Positions 16,951 to 25,495 of a stretch of 64,000 nucleotides of DNA are shown here, piece after piece. This DNA is from Lachnospiraceae bacterium. Its GTDB lineage: Bacteria; Bacillota; Clostridia; Lachnospirales; Lachnospiraceae. Made by a program: the position numbers and the translations under genes. The notes beneath the pieces were generated by a model. It was not told the origin of the DNA and made no database searches. It worked only from the letters and a program-made list of their open reading frames with translations. The first letter of the stretch is position 1; every line of letters begins with the position of its first letter. The stretch spans positions 59,934 to 123,933 of the forward strand of contig CAJTGD010000015.1 in NCBI GenBank assembly GCA_910575475.1, read 5' to 3'.

Positions 16951-18174
16951 CTATTCCGCTCTCCGCAGGATATCATACCTCTCGGCCTTCCCTTCCAGAT
17001 CCACATACACGATCTGCTTCGCATGGGGAGCGCTCTCCTGCTCCTCCCCGTCCTCGCCCACGATCCGGCCCACCCGGACCTCCACGTTCCTGCCGTCCGG
17101 CTTCATGATCTCAATCTGTTCTCCCACGGAAAACTTATTCCTCTGCTCGATCCGGTACAGCCCGTCCCGCGTTTCCCCCACAGTTCCCAGATAGGTATAC
17201 TCCTTCACATACGTACTCTCATTGTAGATCTGGGTATTCTCATCCGGCCTTCCGAAGAAAAATCCGGTGGTAAACTGCCGGTAGGTGCAGTTCGAAATCT
17301 GCTCCTGATACCAGGGCATATGTTCCCGATATTTTTCCGGGCTTTCCCGGTAATCATCCAGCGCCTTCCGGTAGGTCCGGGCCACCGTAGCCACATACAG
17401 AGCCGTTTTCATGCGTCCCTCGATCTTTAAGCTGTCCATCCCCGCTTCCACCAGCTCCGGGATATGCCCGATCATGCACAGATCCTTCGAGTTAAATATA
17501 TAGGTCCCCCGGTCATTCTCATAGACCGGCAGATATTCTCCCGGCCTGGACTCCTCCATCACCGCGTATTTCCAGCGGCATGGATGGGTGCAGGCCCCCT
17601 GGTTGGCGTCCCGCCCTGTAAAATAATTACTCAGCAGGCACCTTCCGGAATAGGAAATGCACATGGATCCGTGGATAAACACCTCGATCTCCAGCTCTTC
17701 TGGAATCCTCCTGCGTAGCTCCCTCAATTCCTCCAGGGAAAGCTCCCGCGCCGCCACCACCCGGCTGGCCCCCTGCCGGTGCCAGAAGCGGTACGTTCCG
17801 TAGTTCGTGTTATTGGCCTGGGTGCTGATATGCCGCTCGATCTCCGGGCAGACCTCCATAGCAATGTCATAGACCCCCGGGTCCGCAATGATCAGAGCAT
17901 CCGGCCGCAGCGCCTTCAATTCCTGAAAATATTCCCGCACCCCGTCCAGATCCCGGTTGTGCGCCAGGATATTGGCCGTCACATACACCTTGACACCGTG
18001 GGCATGCGCAAAGGCAATTCCCTCTTTCATATCCTCCATCGAGAAATTTTTTGCTTTCGCGCGCAACCCAAAAGTTTCTCCGCCGATATAAACTGCATCC
18101 GCACCAAATATCACTGCCGTCTTCAAGACCTCCAGGCTGGCCGCCGGGATCAATAATTCCGGATAATCTCTCAT
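16951..18174 (-). CDS. trhP: U32 family peptidase-like tRNA hydroxylation protein TrhP
   Basis: 407 residues, typical of the U32 group. Marks include ELLIPAASLEVLKTAVIFGA at the N terminus, FIHGSMCISYSGRCLLS and the cysteine cluster GACTHPCRW, which in this group binds a metal/Fe-S centre. TrhP proteins make 5-hydroxyuridine at the tRNA wobble position using prephenate; despite the name they are not known to act as peptidases there. The gene follows trmR, which methylates 5-hydroxyuridine, on the same strand, as in the B. subtilis yrrMNO group. AAAGGAA lies upstream of the ATG. Assignment to TrhP rather than to a collagenase-like relative rests on family and neighbour. Confidence 0.88.
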   Translation of the reverse strand: MRDYPELLIPAASLEVLKTAVIFGADAVYIGGETFGLRAKAKNFSMEDMKEGIAFAHAHGVKVYVTANILAHNRDLDGVREYFQELKALRPDALIIADPGVYDIAMEVCPEIERHISTQANNTNYGTYRFWHRQGASRVVAARELSLEELRELRRRIPEELEIEVFIHGSMCISYSGRCLLSNYFTGRDANQGACTHPCRWKYAVMEESRPGEYLPVYENDRGTYIFNSKDLCMIGHIPELVEAGMDSLKIEGRMKTALYVATVARTYRKALDDYRESPEKYREHMPWYQEQISNCTYRQFTTGFFFGRPDENTQIYNESTYVKEYTYLGTVGETRDGLYRIEQRNKFSVGEQIEIMKPDGRNVEVRVGRIVGEDGEEQESAPHAKQIVYVDLEGKAERYDILRRAE

Positions 18175-18279
18175 GTTATGATTCCTTTCCCATACACCTC
18201 TTGCAACTGTTCAAACCAGCTGACCGCAGACCCATGTGCTGCTCAGACGATCCGCTGCTACTATCATTTTCTGCTTCTC

Positions 18280-18337
18280 GCTGTTCTGAATCGTTGCTTC
18301 ATTTTCTCCTGCTGTTCTGAATCACTGCTTCATTTTC
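18280..18337. repeat. two tandem 27-base repeats with 31-base period
   Basis: GCTGTTCTGAATC...GCTTCATTTTC occurs at 18280-18306 and 18311-18337 with two differences. The second copy runs into the stop codon of trmR. Confidence 0.75.
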
Positions 18338-18998
18338 ATACACTTCTGTCAGCTGTCCCCGTCTTCACGCTTACCGCCACACCGTCCCCGAGCGGCAGGA
18401 TGGAGGTCACAAGCTCCCCATTGTGCTTGATCTCATACAGGTATTCCCGCATCCGGGCATGGATCGTCCGGTCCCGCCGTTCCACCGCAAACCGGGACTC
18501 GAACACATCCCCGCCCTGCAGCACGTTGTCCGATACCAGAACTCCGCCTTCCCTGAGAAGCCGGAGCACCTCCGGCAGATAATGGATATACTGCGCCTTC
18601 GCCGCATCCATAAACACAAAATCAAACTTCCCTTCCAGCCTCTTAAGCACCTCCAGGGCATCCCCTTCCATCAGGGTGATCTGCTGCTCCCTTCCCGCGC
18701 GGCGGAAGTTTTCTCTGGCCGCAAGGATCCGCTTTTCATAATTTTCGATCGTTACAAACCGGCACTCCTCCGGCGCGTATTCACACATCAGCAGCGCAGA
18801 AAAGCCTGCTCCCGTTCCGATTTCGAGAACTTTTTCAGGTCTTTGTAAACTTATCAGTGTCTTTAAAAAGCTTTGTGTTTCTTTGCGAATGATCGGAACC
18901 CCCTCTTCCAGAGCTTCCCTCTCGATCTCCTCCAGCATCGGACATTCCTCCGTCTCCAGAGACCGGATATACGTAACCACTCTCTCCTCCGTGATCAT
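18336..18998 (-). CDS. trmR: tRNA 5-hydroxyuridine methyltransferase TrmR (O-methyltransferase family 3)
   Basis: 220 residues from ATG 18998, chosen for the GGGGGATGGGAAG site; the earlier ATG adds ten unlikely residues. It is a class I SAM methyltransferase: motif I VLEIGTGAGFSALLM, motif II VTIENYEKRI, motif IV FVFMDAAKAQY with the metal-binding Asp, and SDNVLQGGDV. The family includes catechol-type enzymes and the tRNA enzyme YrrM/TrmR, which makes 5-methoxyuridine-34. The neighbouring trhP gene supports the tRNA role. The two genes are separated by about 160 bases holding a short tandem repeat. Confidence 0.87.
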   Translation of the reverse strand: MITEERVVTYIRSLETEECPMLEEIEREALEEGVPIIRKETQSFLKTLISLQRPEKVLEIGTGAGFSALLMCEYAPEECRFVTIENYEKRILAARENFRRAGREQQITLMEGDALEVLKRLEGKFDFVFMDAAKAQYIHYLPEVLRLLREGGVLVSDNVLQGGDVFESRFAVERRDRTIHARMREYLYEIKHNGELVTSILPLGDGVAVSVKTGTADRSV

Positions 18999-19097
18999 CT
19001 TCCCATCCCCCTTTCCTGATAAACCCATACCAATGGTGGAAAAAGTTCAGACAGACCGGTATCCGGCCTGCCTGAAACCATTTCTTCCATATCCTTT

Positions 19098-20762
19098 TTA
19101 CACATCCATAATGATCGGAATGATCATCGGCCGTCTCTTCGTCTTCTTCCAGATAAAGTCGTTCATCGTATCCCGGATGGAGGTCTTGATCTTGTTCCAG
19201 TCCGTCCTCCGGCCTGCCAGACATTTATCCAGGCTGTCGGAGATGGCGTGTCTCGCTTCCTCCATCAGCCCTTCCGACTCCCGCACATACACGAATCCGC
19301 GGGACACGATATCGGGGCCTGCCAATAAACGGTTGCTTCCCCGTTCCAGGGTGAGCACAACGATGATAATGCCGTCCTCTGCCAGATGCTGCCTGTCGCG
19401 CAGAACGATATTTCCTACGTCTCCGACGCCCAGACCGTCTACCAGGATCGCTCCCGTATGCACCTTGTCCACGACCTTCGCCGACTCACTGGTCAGCTCC
19501 AGCACATCGCCGGACTGGATGATAAAAATATTCTCCTTCGGGATCCCCAGGGAGCGCGCCACCTCCGAATTGGCCTTTAAGTGGCGGTATTCCCCGTGTA
19601 CCGGGATGGCATACTTGGGCTTCACCAGAGAGTAGATCAGCTTCAATTCCTCCTGGCAGGCATGTCCGGACACATGCGCCTCCTGGAAGATCACATTGGC
19701 TCCCTTCGCAGACAGCTCATTGATCACGCGGGAAACCGACTTTTCATTTCCCGGGATCGGATTGGAGCTGAAAATGATCGTGTCCGTAGGCTGGATCGTC
19801 ACCTTCCGGTGCACATCCGCCGCCATACGGGACAGCGCCGCCATGGATTCCCCCTGGCTTCCTGTGGTGATCAATACCATCTTCTCCGGAGGATAGTTGC
19901 GCATCTCATCGATCTCGATCAGCGTATTTTCCGGCACATTCAGATAGCCCAGCTCAGACGCGGTGGAAATGATATTCACCATGCTCCGTCCTTCCACGAC
20001 CACCTTCCGTCCATACTTATATGCAGAATTGATGATCTGCTGTACACGGTCCACATTGGACGCGAACGTGGCGATGATGAGCCTGCTGTTCTGATGCTCC
20101 GCGAAAATATGGTCAAAGGTAATTCCTACCGTCCGTTCCGACTGGGTAAATCCCTTCCGCTCCGCGTTGGTGCTGTCTGACATCAGCGCCAGCACGCCTT
20201 TTTTTCCGATCTCCGCAAAGCGCTGCAGGTCAATGGCATCTCCGAATACCGGTGTATAGTCCACCTTAAAGTCGCCCGTATGCACCACGATCCCTGCCGG
20301 AGAATACAGCGCCAGCGCCGACGCGTCCTGGATGCTGTGATTCGTTTTAATAAACTCAATGCGGAACTGCCCCAGGTTGATGGACTGTCCGTGATGGACG
20401 ACCCTTCTTCTTGTGGCCCGCAGCAGATTATGCTCCTTTAACTTATTCTCTATAATTCCCATGGTCAGCTTCGTCGTATAGATCGGAAGGTTCATCTCCT
20501 TCAAAATATACGGAAGCGCACCGATATGATCCTCATGTCCATGAGTGATCACAAAACCCTTCACTTTTTCAATATGATCCTTCAGATAACTCACATCCGG
20601 TATCACCAAATCGATTCCCAGCATATCATCCTCGGGAAAGGCAAGACCGCAGTCCACCACAATAATACTGTCTTCATACTCAAAGGCAGTAATATTCATG
20701 CCGATCTGCTCCAGCCCTCCAAGAGGAATGATACGCAGCTTTCCAATATTCTCTTTTTTCAA
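19098..20762 (-). CDS. rnj: ribonuclease J
   Basis: 554 residues from a TTG start at 20762, chosen because GGAGG lies seven bases upstream and the length then matches RNase J (about 555); upstream codons to 20822 lack a site. It is a metallo-beta-lactamase/beta-CASP nuclease: ITHGHEDHIGAL gives the HxHxDH zinc motif, HTGDFKVD motif III and VHGEYRHL a later metal motif. RNase J is a 5'-3' exonuclease and endonuclease of mRNA decay and rRNA maturation in Firmicutes. It is transcribed alone or after the DUF1292 gene, with a 166-base gap upstream where no clear promoter was seen. Confidence 0.95.
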   Translation of the reverse strand: MKKENIGKLRIIPLGGLEQIGMNITAFEYEDSIIVVDCGLAFPEDDMLGIDLVIPDVSYLKDHIEKVKGFVITHGHEDHIGALPYILKEMNLPIYTTKLTMGIIENKLKEHNLLRATRRRVVHHGQSINLGQFRIEFIKTNHSIQDASALALYSPAGIVVHTGDFKVDYTPVFGDAIDLQRFAEIGKKGVLALMSDSTNAERKGFTQSERTVGITFDHIFAEHQNSRLIIATFASNVDRVQQIINSAYKYGRKVVVEGRSMVNIISTASELGYLNVPENTLIEIDEMRNYPPEKMVLITTGSQGESMAALSRMAADVHRKVTIQPTDTIIFSSNPIPGNEKSVSRVINELSAKGANVIFQEAHVSGHACQEELKLIYSLVKPKYAIPVHGEYRHLKANSEVARSLGIPKENIFIIQSGDVLELTSESAKVVDKVHTGAILVDGLGVGDVGNIVLRDRQHLAEDGIIIVVLTLERGSNRLLAGPDIVSRGFVYVRESEGLMEEARHAISDSLDKCLAGRRTDWNKIKTSIRDTMNDFIWKKTKRRPMIIPIIMDV

Positions 20763-20928
20763 AAATGCACCTCCATTTTTTATTATGTATCGTGTATCCG
20801 CCCGGCAGGCTATCAGATGCACCCCGAAATTCCATCCATACGGGCGGCATCATCCGGCGCCAAACAGTTACTATATTATTTCAATCCCATCCGCATGCTT
20901 TCGCGCAAGAACAGCGGCAGGATTTTTA

Positions 20929-21189
20929 TCACATCATGATGTCCGTATTCTCCAGCAGTTCCTCAAATACGCCGGAGACCGCCTTCAATTCCGTGTCTTC
21001 CTCTACGATCTCATAAATACAATCTCCATCTTCCCCGCTGCCGGACTCCCGCAGGATCAGACATTCCGCGTCGCCCTCCTCGGAATCCGTCACAAGGATA
21101 TATGTAGAACCGTTGATCTTCGTCTGCTCCAATACAAAAAATTCAACCGCTTCATCCGTATCATTGAAAGTAAATTCAATCTTTTCCAT
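20929..21189 (-). CDS. DUF1292 family protein
   Basis: 86 residues, very acidic. It matches the YrzB/DUF1292 family (FFVLEQTKINGSTYILV and AECLILRE segments), a small beta-rich protein usually encoded after ireB and ruvX as here. Function is not established. AAGGGGAAG precedes the ATG. The 163-base gap to ruvX is filled largely by a 41-base tandem repeat. Confidence 0.88.
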   Translation of the reverse strand: MEKIEFTFNDTDEAVEFFVLEQTKINGSTYILVTDSEEGDAECLILRESGSGEDGDCIYEIVEEDTELKAVSGVFEELLENTDIMM

Positions 21190-21249
21190 TCTGCTTCCCC
21201 TTATTGCCGTGAAGTCCGATACTGACTCCTGTCCGCGCCCTGACAGAAC

Positions 21250-21390
21250 CTCTGCGGATGCGTCGCCTGTTCACTCCATGCCCTCTGTATCTCCGCGGAC
21301 ACATCACCTGTTCACTCCATGCCCTCTGTATCTCCGCGGACACATCACCTGTTCACTCCATGCCCTGTATCTCCGCGGATGCACTGCCTG
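21250..21390. repeat. 41-base tandem repeat, three and a half copies, overlapping the ruvX stop
   Basis: Units at 21250-21290, 21291-21331 and 21332-21370 (two bases shorter) and a partial unit at 21371-21390; each carries CTCCGCGGA...CACCTGTTCACTCCATGCCC or a close variant. The stop codon of ruvX (21353-21355) is inside the third unit. Units are contiguous with no unique spacers, so this is not a CRISPR array. Confidence 0.9.
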
Positions 21391-21808
21391 TCCGCAGAGA
21401 ATCCAGGTATCCCTGCAGGATAAAGACCGCCGCGATCTTATCGATGTACTTCTTCCTGTCCTCCCGCCTGACCTGGCTCTCGATCAGCGTCCGTTCTGCA
21501 GCCACGGTCGTCAGGCGCTCGTCCCACATGACCACCTCCAGGCCCGTCCGCCGCATGAGCATCTTCTGAAACTCCAGAGACTTCTCCGCCCGTTCCCCGA
21601 TATCATGATTCATGTGCCTGGGCAGCCCCAGTACGATCCTACCCACTTCATATTCCCGGATCAGCTCCTCCAGCCTTGCGCAGGTCCGTCTGAGCTTGTT
21701 CTCCTCTTTCCGTTCAATCGTCTCAATCCCCTGGGCAGTCAGAAGCAAGGCATCGCTGATCGCAACGCCTACTGTCTTCTCCCCATAGTCCAATCCCATG
21801 ATCCTCAT
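21353..21808 (-). CDS. ruvX: RuvX/YqgF putative Holliday junction resolvase
   Basis: 151 residues with the RNase H-like core: [16 protein letters not shown] carries the first catalytic Asp, [10 protein letters not shown] the second strand, [13 protein letters not shown] the third acidic cluster, and [14 protein letters not shown] the final Asp. The family acts in 16S rRNA 5' end processing and/or branch resolution. It follows ireB by six bases and precedes the DUF1292 gene, the standard order in Firmicutes. Its last codons and stop are within a tandem repeat, so the C-terminal tail is probably variable. Confidence 0.93.
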   Translation of the reverse strand: MRIMGLDYGEKTVGVAISDALLLTAQGIETIERKEENKLRRTCARLEELIREYEVGRIVLGLPRHMNHDIGERAEKSLEFQKMLMRRTGLEVVMWDERLTTVAAERTLIESQVRREDRKKYIDKIAAVFILQGYLDSLRTGSASAEIQGME

Positions 21809-21814
21809 AACAGA

Positions 21815-22078
21815 TTATGCCCAGGAATTGTGCTCGATATACGCTTTTAACAATTCTTCCACCAATTCGTCCCGCTCCACCTTCATGACCAGGCTTCTCG
21901 CTCCGTTATAGCTGGTAATATACGTCGGATCGCCGGACATCACATACCCCACGATCTGATTCACCGGATTATATCCCTTTTCCTTCAATGCCTTGAACAC
22001 GATCTCCAGAATGTCCTTCGCTGAGATCTGCGGTCCCGGCTCCACCTGAAAGAATTGGGTATTACTTAAATCGCTCAT
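21815..22078 (-). CDS. ireB: IreB family regulatory phosphoprotein
   Basis: 87 residues from ATG 22078 with GGAGGG upstream; a longer open frame to 22180 lacks a site. It matches IreB/YrzL: QISAKDILEIVFKALKEKGY, NQIVGYVMSGDPTYIT and the ARSLVMKVERDELVEELLKAYI end. In enterococci IreB is a substrate of the PASTA kinase IreK and a negative regulator of cell envelope stress and cephalosporin resistance. The N-terminal Ser/Thr residues (SDLSNT) may be the phosphorylated sites here. It is the first gene of the ireB-ruvX-DUF1292 set. Confidence 0.92.
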   Translation of the reverse strand: MSDLSNTQFFQVEPGPQISAKDILEIVFKALKEKGYNPVNQIVGYVMSGDPTYITSYNGARSLVMKVERDELVEELLKAYIEHNSWA

Positions 22079-22292
22079 GTTTTTTCCCTCCATTTCACTT
22101 CTGTTCTTTCTGTCAGTCCCGAAACAAAGCACCCGGCAACGCCGCGCTTTTCCTTTTATTTCCGCTGCCCGCCTGAGCAAAAGACGTTCGCAGTCACTGA
22201 CACTTCCTGCTGCCTATTGTAGTTTCAATCCTCCGTGAGGACATATTTCAAACACACTCTATCTACTATTCTAATATAAACCCATCCAAAAT

Positions 22293-23678
22293 TCAATGAA
22301 TAATTTGTAAATCCTCATTTATCCGGATTTTTCTGATCTGATTCTGCAGATTTTCCTCCGCTTCCAGCGCGATCTTCAGGTATTCCCGGGTGTGTCCCAC
22401 CTGATATTCCCTGCCGCCCTCGGTCATGCGTTCCTCCACCAGCACTTCCACTTCTTTTCCCAGAAAGCTCCTCTCATACGCCGCCTGCTTCCTCTTCCCC
22501 AGCTCGATCATCCGCCGGCTTCGTTCCGCCTTCACAGGCTCCGGCACCTGGTCCGCCATGGCGGCAGCCCTGGTTCCCTCTCTCCTGGAATATTTGAAAA
22601 TGTGGGTCTCATAAAAATCAACCTGATCCACAAATTCCATGGATGCGGCAAATTCCTCCTCCGTCTCCCCCGGAAAGCCGACGATCACATCCGTGGTCAG
22701 TGCCGGATTCCGGAAATATTTCCGCAGAAGGGCGCATTTTTCCAAATACTCCGCCGCCGTATAACGCCGGTTCATCCGTTTGAGAGTCGCGTCGCAGCCG
22801 CTCTGCAGCGACAGGTGGAAATGCGGACACAGCTTCTCAAGCCCCGCCGCCGTCCGGACAAATTCCTCCGTAATGATCCGCGGCTCCAGAGAACCCAGCC
22901 GGATCCGCAGGATCCCGTCCACCTCATGGACCGCCCGGATCAGGGCCAGAAGATCCGTTCCCTCCTGTCCCCCGTGGAAATGCTCCTCCCTGTTTAAGAT
23001 TTTCCCGGACACTTCCGGGCCTTCGCTATCGGGAGTCTTTTCCCGGAAATCCGCCCCGTAGGAGCTCAGATGGATCCCGGTCAGCACCACTTCCCGGTAG
23101 CCGTTTCGGGCCAGCTCCCGCACCTCTTCCACGACGCTCTCCAGGCTCCGGCTGCGCACCCGCCCCCGGGCAAATGGAATGATGCAGTAGGAGCAGAACT
23201 GGTTGCACCCGTCCTGCACCTTGATATAAGCCCGGGTATGCTCCCCCGGCTTTGTCAGATGGAGCTCCTCATATTCGCCGGTATGGTTGATATCGATCAC
23301 CCGGCTCATCTGCCCGTCCTCCTCTGCGCCGTCCTGCAGATAGTCCTCCAGGATCCGCACCAGGTCTTTCTTCCGGTTATTCCCGATCACAATATCCACC
23401 GAAGGATCCACCGCGAGATGCCCCTCCTCCCGGGCCTGCACGTAGCATCCCGCCGCGACCACCACCGCGTCCGGATTCATTTTCCTGGCACGGTGCAGCA
23501 TCTGCCTGGATTTTCTGTCCGCAATATTGGTCACGGTACAGGTATTGATGATATAGACATCCGCCCGCTCCTGAAAAGGCACGATCTCATATCCCGCCCC
23601 CTCCAGCAGCTCCTGCATCGCCGCCGTCTCATATGCATTTACCTTACACCCCAGATTATGCAATGCTGCCTTTCTCAT
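22293..23678 (-). CDS. mtaB: tRNA t6A37 methylthiotransferase MtaB
   Basis: 461 residues from ATG 23678 (GGGGGAA upstream; the GTG four codons earlier overlaps the site). The UPF0004 N-terminal domain has cysteines in NLGCKVN, INTCTVTN and AAGCYVQ; the radical SAM domain has DGCNQFCSYCIIP (CxxxCxxC); a TRAM-like tail ends the protein. MtaB converts t6A to ms2t6A at position 37 of tRNAs reading ANN codons. A stretch of about 30 residues after SSYGADF (rich in E, G, H, S) is longer than is usual between the second strand and the next helix. It is transcribed alone. Confidence 0.94.
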   Translation of the reverse strand: MRKAALHNLGCKVNAYETAAMQELLEGAGYEIVPFQERADVYIINTCTVTNIADRKSRQMLHRARKMNPDAVVVAAGCYVQAREEGHLAVDPSVDIVIGNNRKKDLVRILEDYLQDGAEEDGQMSRVIDINHTGEYEELHLTKPGEHTRAYIKVQDGCNQFCSYCIIPFARGRVRSRSLESVVEEVRELARNGYREVVLTGIHLSSYGADFREKTPDSEGPEVSGKILNREEHFHGGQEGTDLLALIRAVHEVDGILRIRLGSLEPRIITEEFVRTAAGLEKLCPHFHLSLQSGCDATLKRMNRRYTAAEYLEKCALLRKYFRNPALTTDVIVGFPGETEEEFAASMEFVDQVDFYETHIFKYSRREGTRAAAMADQVPEPVKAERSRRMIELGKRKQAAYERSFLGKEVEVLVEERMTEGGREYQVGHTREYLKIALEAEENLQNQIRKIRINEDLQIIH

Positions 23679-23770
23679 AGCTTCCCCCACAATTTGTTAC
23701 AGGTCACACCCTGACCGGGCGCTCACAGTAACCACAATTTTACATGACTGTGAATCGTAACCATTTTTTC

Positions 23771-23799
23771 TTGACTTTTACAAGACTATCCCGTAGAAT
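23771..23799 (+). promoter_or_regulatory. promoter of the HPr-like gene
   Basis: TTGACT (23771-23776), 17-base spacer, TAGAAT (23794-23799), about 50 bases before the ATG. Confidence 0.8.
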
Positions 23800-23852
23800 G
23801 AATGCAGGGCGTAACAGCCCTTCAAACTCATCATCCAAAGGAGGGATATATC

Positions 23853-24089
23853 ATGATGAAAACAGTGCAGATTTCATTAAACTCAATCGACAAAGTGAAG
23901 TCATTTGTTAATGAGATCACGAAGTATGATAATGACTTTGATTTAGTATCCGGAAGATATGTTATAGATGCCAAGTCCATCATGGGCATTTTCAGTCTGG
24001 ATCTGTCCAAGCCGATCGACCTCAACATCCACGCTGATGGAGAACTGGAGGACATACTGGCTGCCCTGGATGCGTACATTATCAAATAA
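23853..24089 (+). CDS. HPr-like protein lacking the phosphorylatable histidine
   Basis: 78 residues from ATG 23853 behind AAAGGAGGG. The second half is clearly HPr-like: VSGRYVIDAKSIMGIFSLDL carries the Ser46-type region and the C-terminal helix ELEDILAALDAYI is in place. The active-site loop GIHARPA of true HPr is replaced by NSIDKVKSF, so neither His15 nor Arg17 is present and PTS phosphotransfer is not possible. The serine of KSIMG remains, so a regulatory role, for example through HPr kinase or CcpA, can be proposed but is not shown. It is a single gene with its own promoter and terminator. Confidence 0.85.
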   Translation: MMKTVQISLNSIDKVKSFVNEITKYDNDFDLVSGRYVIDAKSIMGIFSLDLSKPIDLNIHADGELEDILAALDAYIIK

Positions 24090-24135
24090 TCCTGCTGGCA
24101 AGCGAATATCTGAATATAAACTTGTCACTGCACCA

Positions 24136-24166
24136 GGCTGTCTCACACAGGAGACAGCCTTTTTTT
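24136..24166 (+). terminator. terminator of the HPr-like gene
   Basis: GGCTGTCTC (24136-24144) and GAGACAGCC (24151-24159) form a perfect 9-bp stem with a six-base loop, followed by seven T. Confidence 0.95.
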
Positions 24167-24219
24167 GTTCTATCTAAGAAGCCTCTCCGGATCTTCTTCA
24201 CCTGTTATTCATCCGGCTG

Positions 24220-25401
24220 CTAACGGATCTCGATCACTTCCACAGTCTCAACCGCTGTTTTCACAAGCTCCTCAATCTGTTCCTCCAGATTCCGCTCCGA
24301 CTTTTCGATCCGCTCCAGATCCGGCCTTGTCACCGGATGCTTTGCCACAAAAATCGTACAGCAGTCCTCAAAAGGCTGGATGGACGTCTCATAGGTATCG
24401 ATCTTCTGCGAGATCTCCACGATCTCCCGTTTGTCAAATCCAATCAGCGGGCGGTAGACCGGAAGACTGCACACCGCGTTGGTCGCCGCAAGGCTCTGCA
24501 TGGTCTGGCTGGCAACCTGTCCGATGCTCTCTCCGGTGATCAGCCCCAGACAGCCGTCCTTCCGCGCAAAATGCTCCGCGATCTTCATCATATACCGGCG
24601 CATGATGATGGTCAGCTCCTCGTGAGGACATTTTTCATAGATATATAACTGGATATCTGTAAAATTCACCACATGCAGCCGGATGGGCCCTGCATACCGG
24701 GCCACCAGCTTTGCCAGATCCACCACCTTTTCCTTGGCGCGCTCGCTGGTATAAGGGGGCGCGTGGAAATAGGTCGCCTCCAGCGCAACACCCCGCTTCG
24801 CGATCATATACCCCGCGACCGGGCTGTCGATCCCGCCGGAGAGCAGAAGCATGGCGCTCCCATTGGTTCCCACCGGCATGCCCCCCGGTCCCGGGATGAT
24901 CTCCGAATAGACATAGACCTCCTCCCGGATCTCCACATTCAGCAGGATATCCGGTGTATGCACGTCCACGCGCATCTGAGGAAATGCCTCCAGGATCGCT
25001 TCCCCCAGGGCACAGTTGATCTCCATGGAGTTAAGCGGATAATGCTTGTTGCTCCTGCGCGATTCCACTTTAAAAGTCTGATTCTTTTCCGGATACCGTT
25101 CCGCCACATAAGCGATAATATCCTCCTTGAGCTGATCAAAGCCTGCATTTGCCAGACGGACCACCGGACAGATGCCTACGATCCCGAACACCCGGCTCAG
25201 GGCATCCGCCGCGTCCTCCTGGTCATATTCCCCTTCGCAGTCCACATAGACTCTGCCATGGGTCTTGCGGACCGCGAAGGTCCCGTCCACATCCTTTAAG
25301 GCATACCGAATCTGGCGCACCAGCGCGTCCTCAAACATATACCGGTTCTTCCCCTTGATCCCGATCTCACCGTACTTAATTAAAAATGAATGAAACTTCA
25401 T
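24220..25401 (-). CDS. thiI: tRNA 4-thiouridine synthetase ThiI
   Basis: 393 residues from ATG 25401 with AAGGAG upstream; the open frame continues upstream without a site. It has the ferredoxin-like/THUMP N-terminal domains (to about 165) and the PP-loop ATPase domain with LLSGGIDSPVAGY. The rhodanese domain of the E. coli enzyme is absent, as in B. subtilis, where sulfur comes straight from a dedicated cysteine desulfurase. Cys in EDCCTIF and the CLGLITGESIGQVASQT segment are family features. It makes s4U8 in tRNA. The desulfurase gene directly upstream is its likely partner. Confidence 0.95.
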   Translation of the reverse strand: MKFHSFLIKYGEIGIKGKNRYMFEDALVRQIRYALKDVDGTFAVRKTHGRVYVDCEGEYDQEDAADALSRVFGIVGICPVVRLANAGFDQLKEDIIAYVAERYPEKNQTFKVESRRSNKHYPLNSMEINCALGEAILEAFPQMRVDVHTPDILLNVEIREEVYVYSEIIPGPGGMPVGTNGSAMLLLSGGIDSPVAGYMIAKRGVALEATYFHAPPYTSERAKEKVVDLAKLVARYAGPIRLHVVNFTDIQLYIYEKCPHEELTIIMRRYMMKIAEHFARKDGCLGLITGESIGQVASQTMQSLAATNAVCSLPVYRPLIGFDKREIVEISQKIDTYETSIQPFEDCCTIFVAKHPVTRPDLERIEKSERNLEEQIEELVKTAVETVEVIEIR

Positions 25402-25495
25402 GCTGTTCTCCTTTAGATTTCCAAAGGGCAGAGTTCCTCTGCCCATATCCGCTGTGCCAGGCCGCTGGTGAACCGTCTGCCTGCAGCGATCCAGT

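Noticed and set aside
21250..21390. Possible CRISPR array
   Set aside because: The units are contiguous 41-base tandem repeats with no spacers, and they overlap a gene end.
22200..22260. CRISPR-like word (GTTTCAATCCTCCGTGAGGA) in the gap before ireB
   Set aside because: It resembles the end of some type I repeats but occurs once, with no array and no cas genes in the window.
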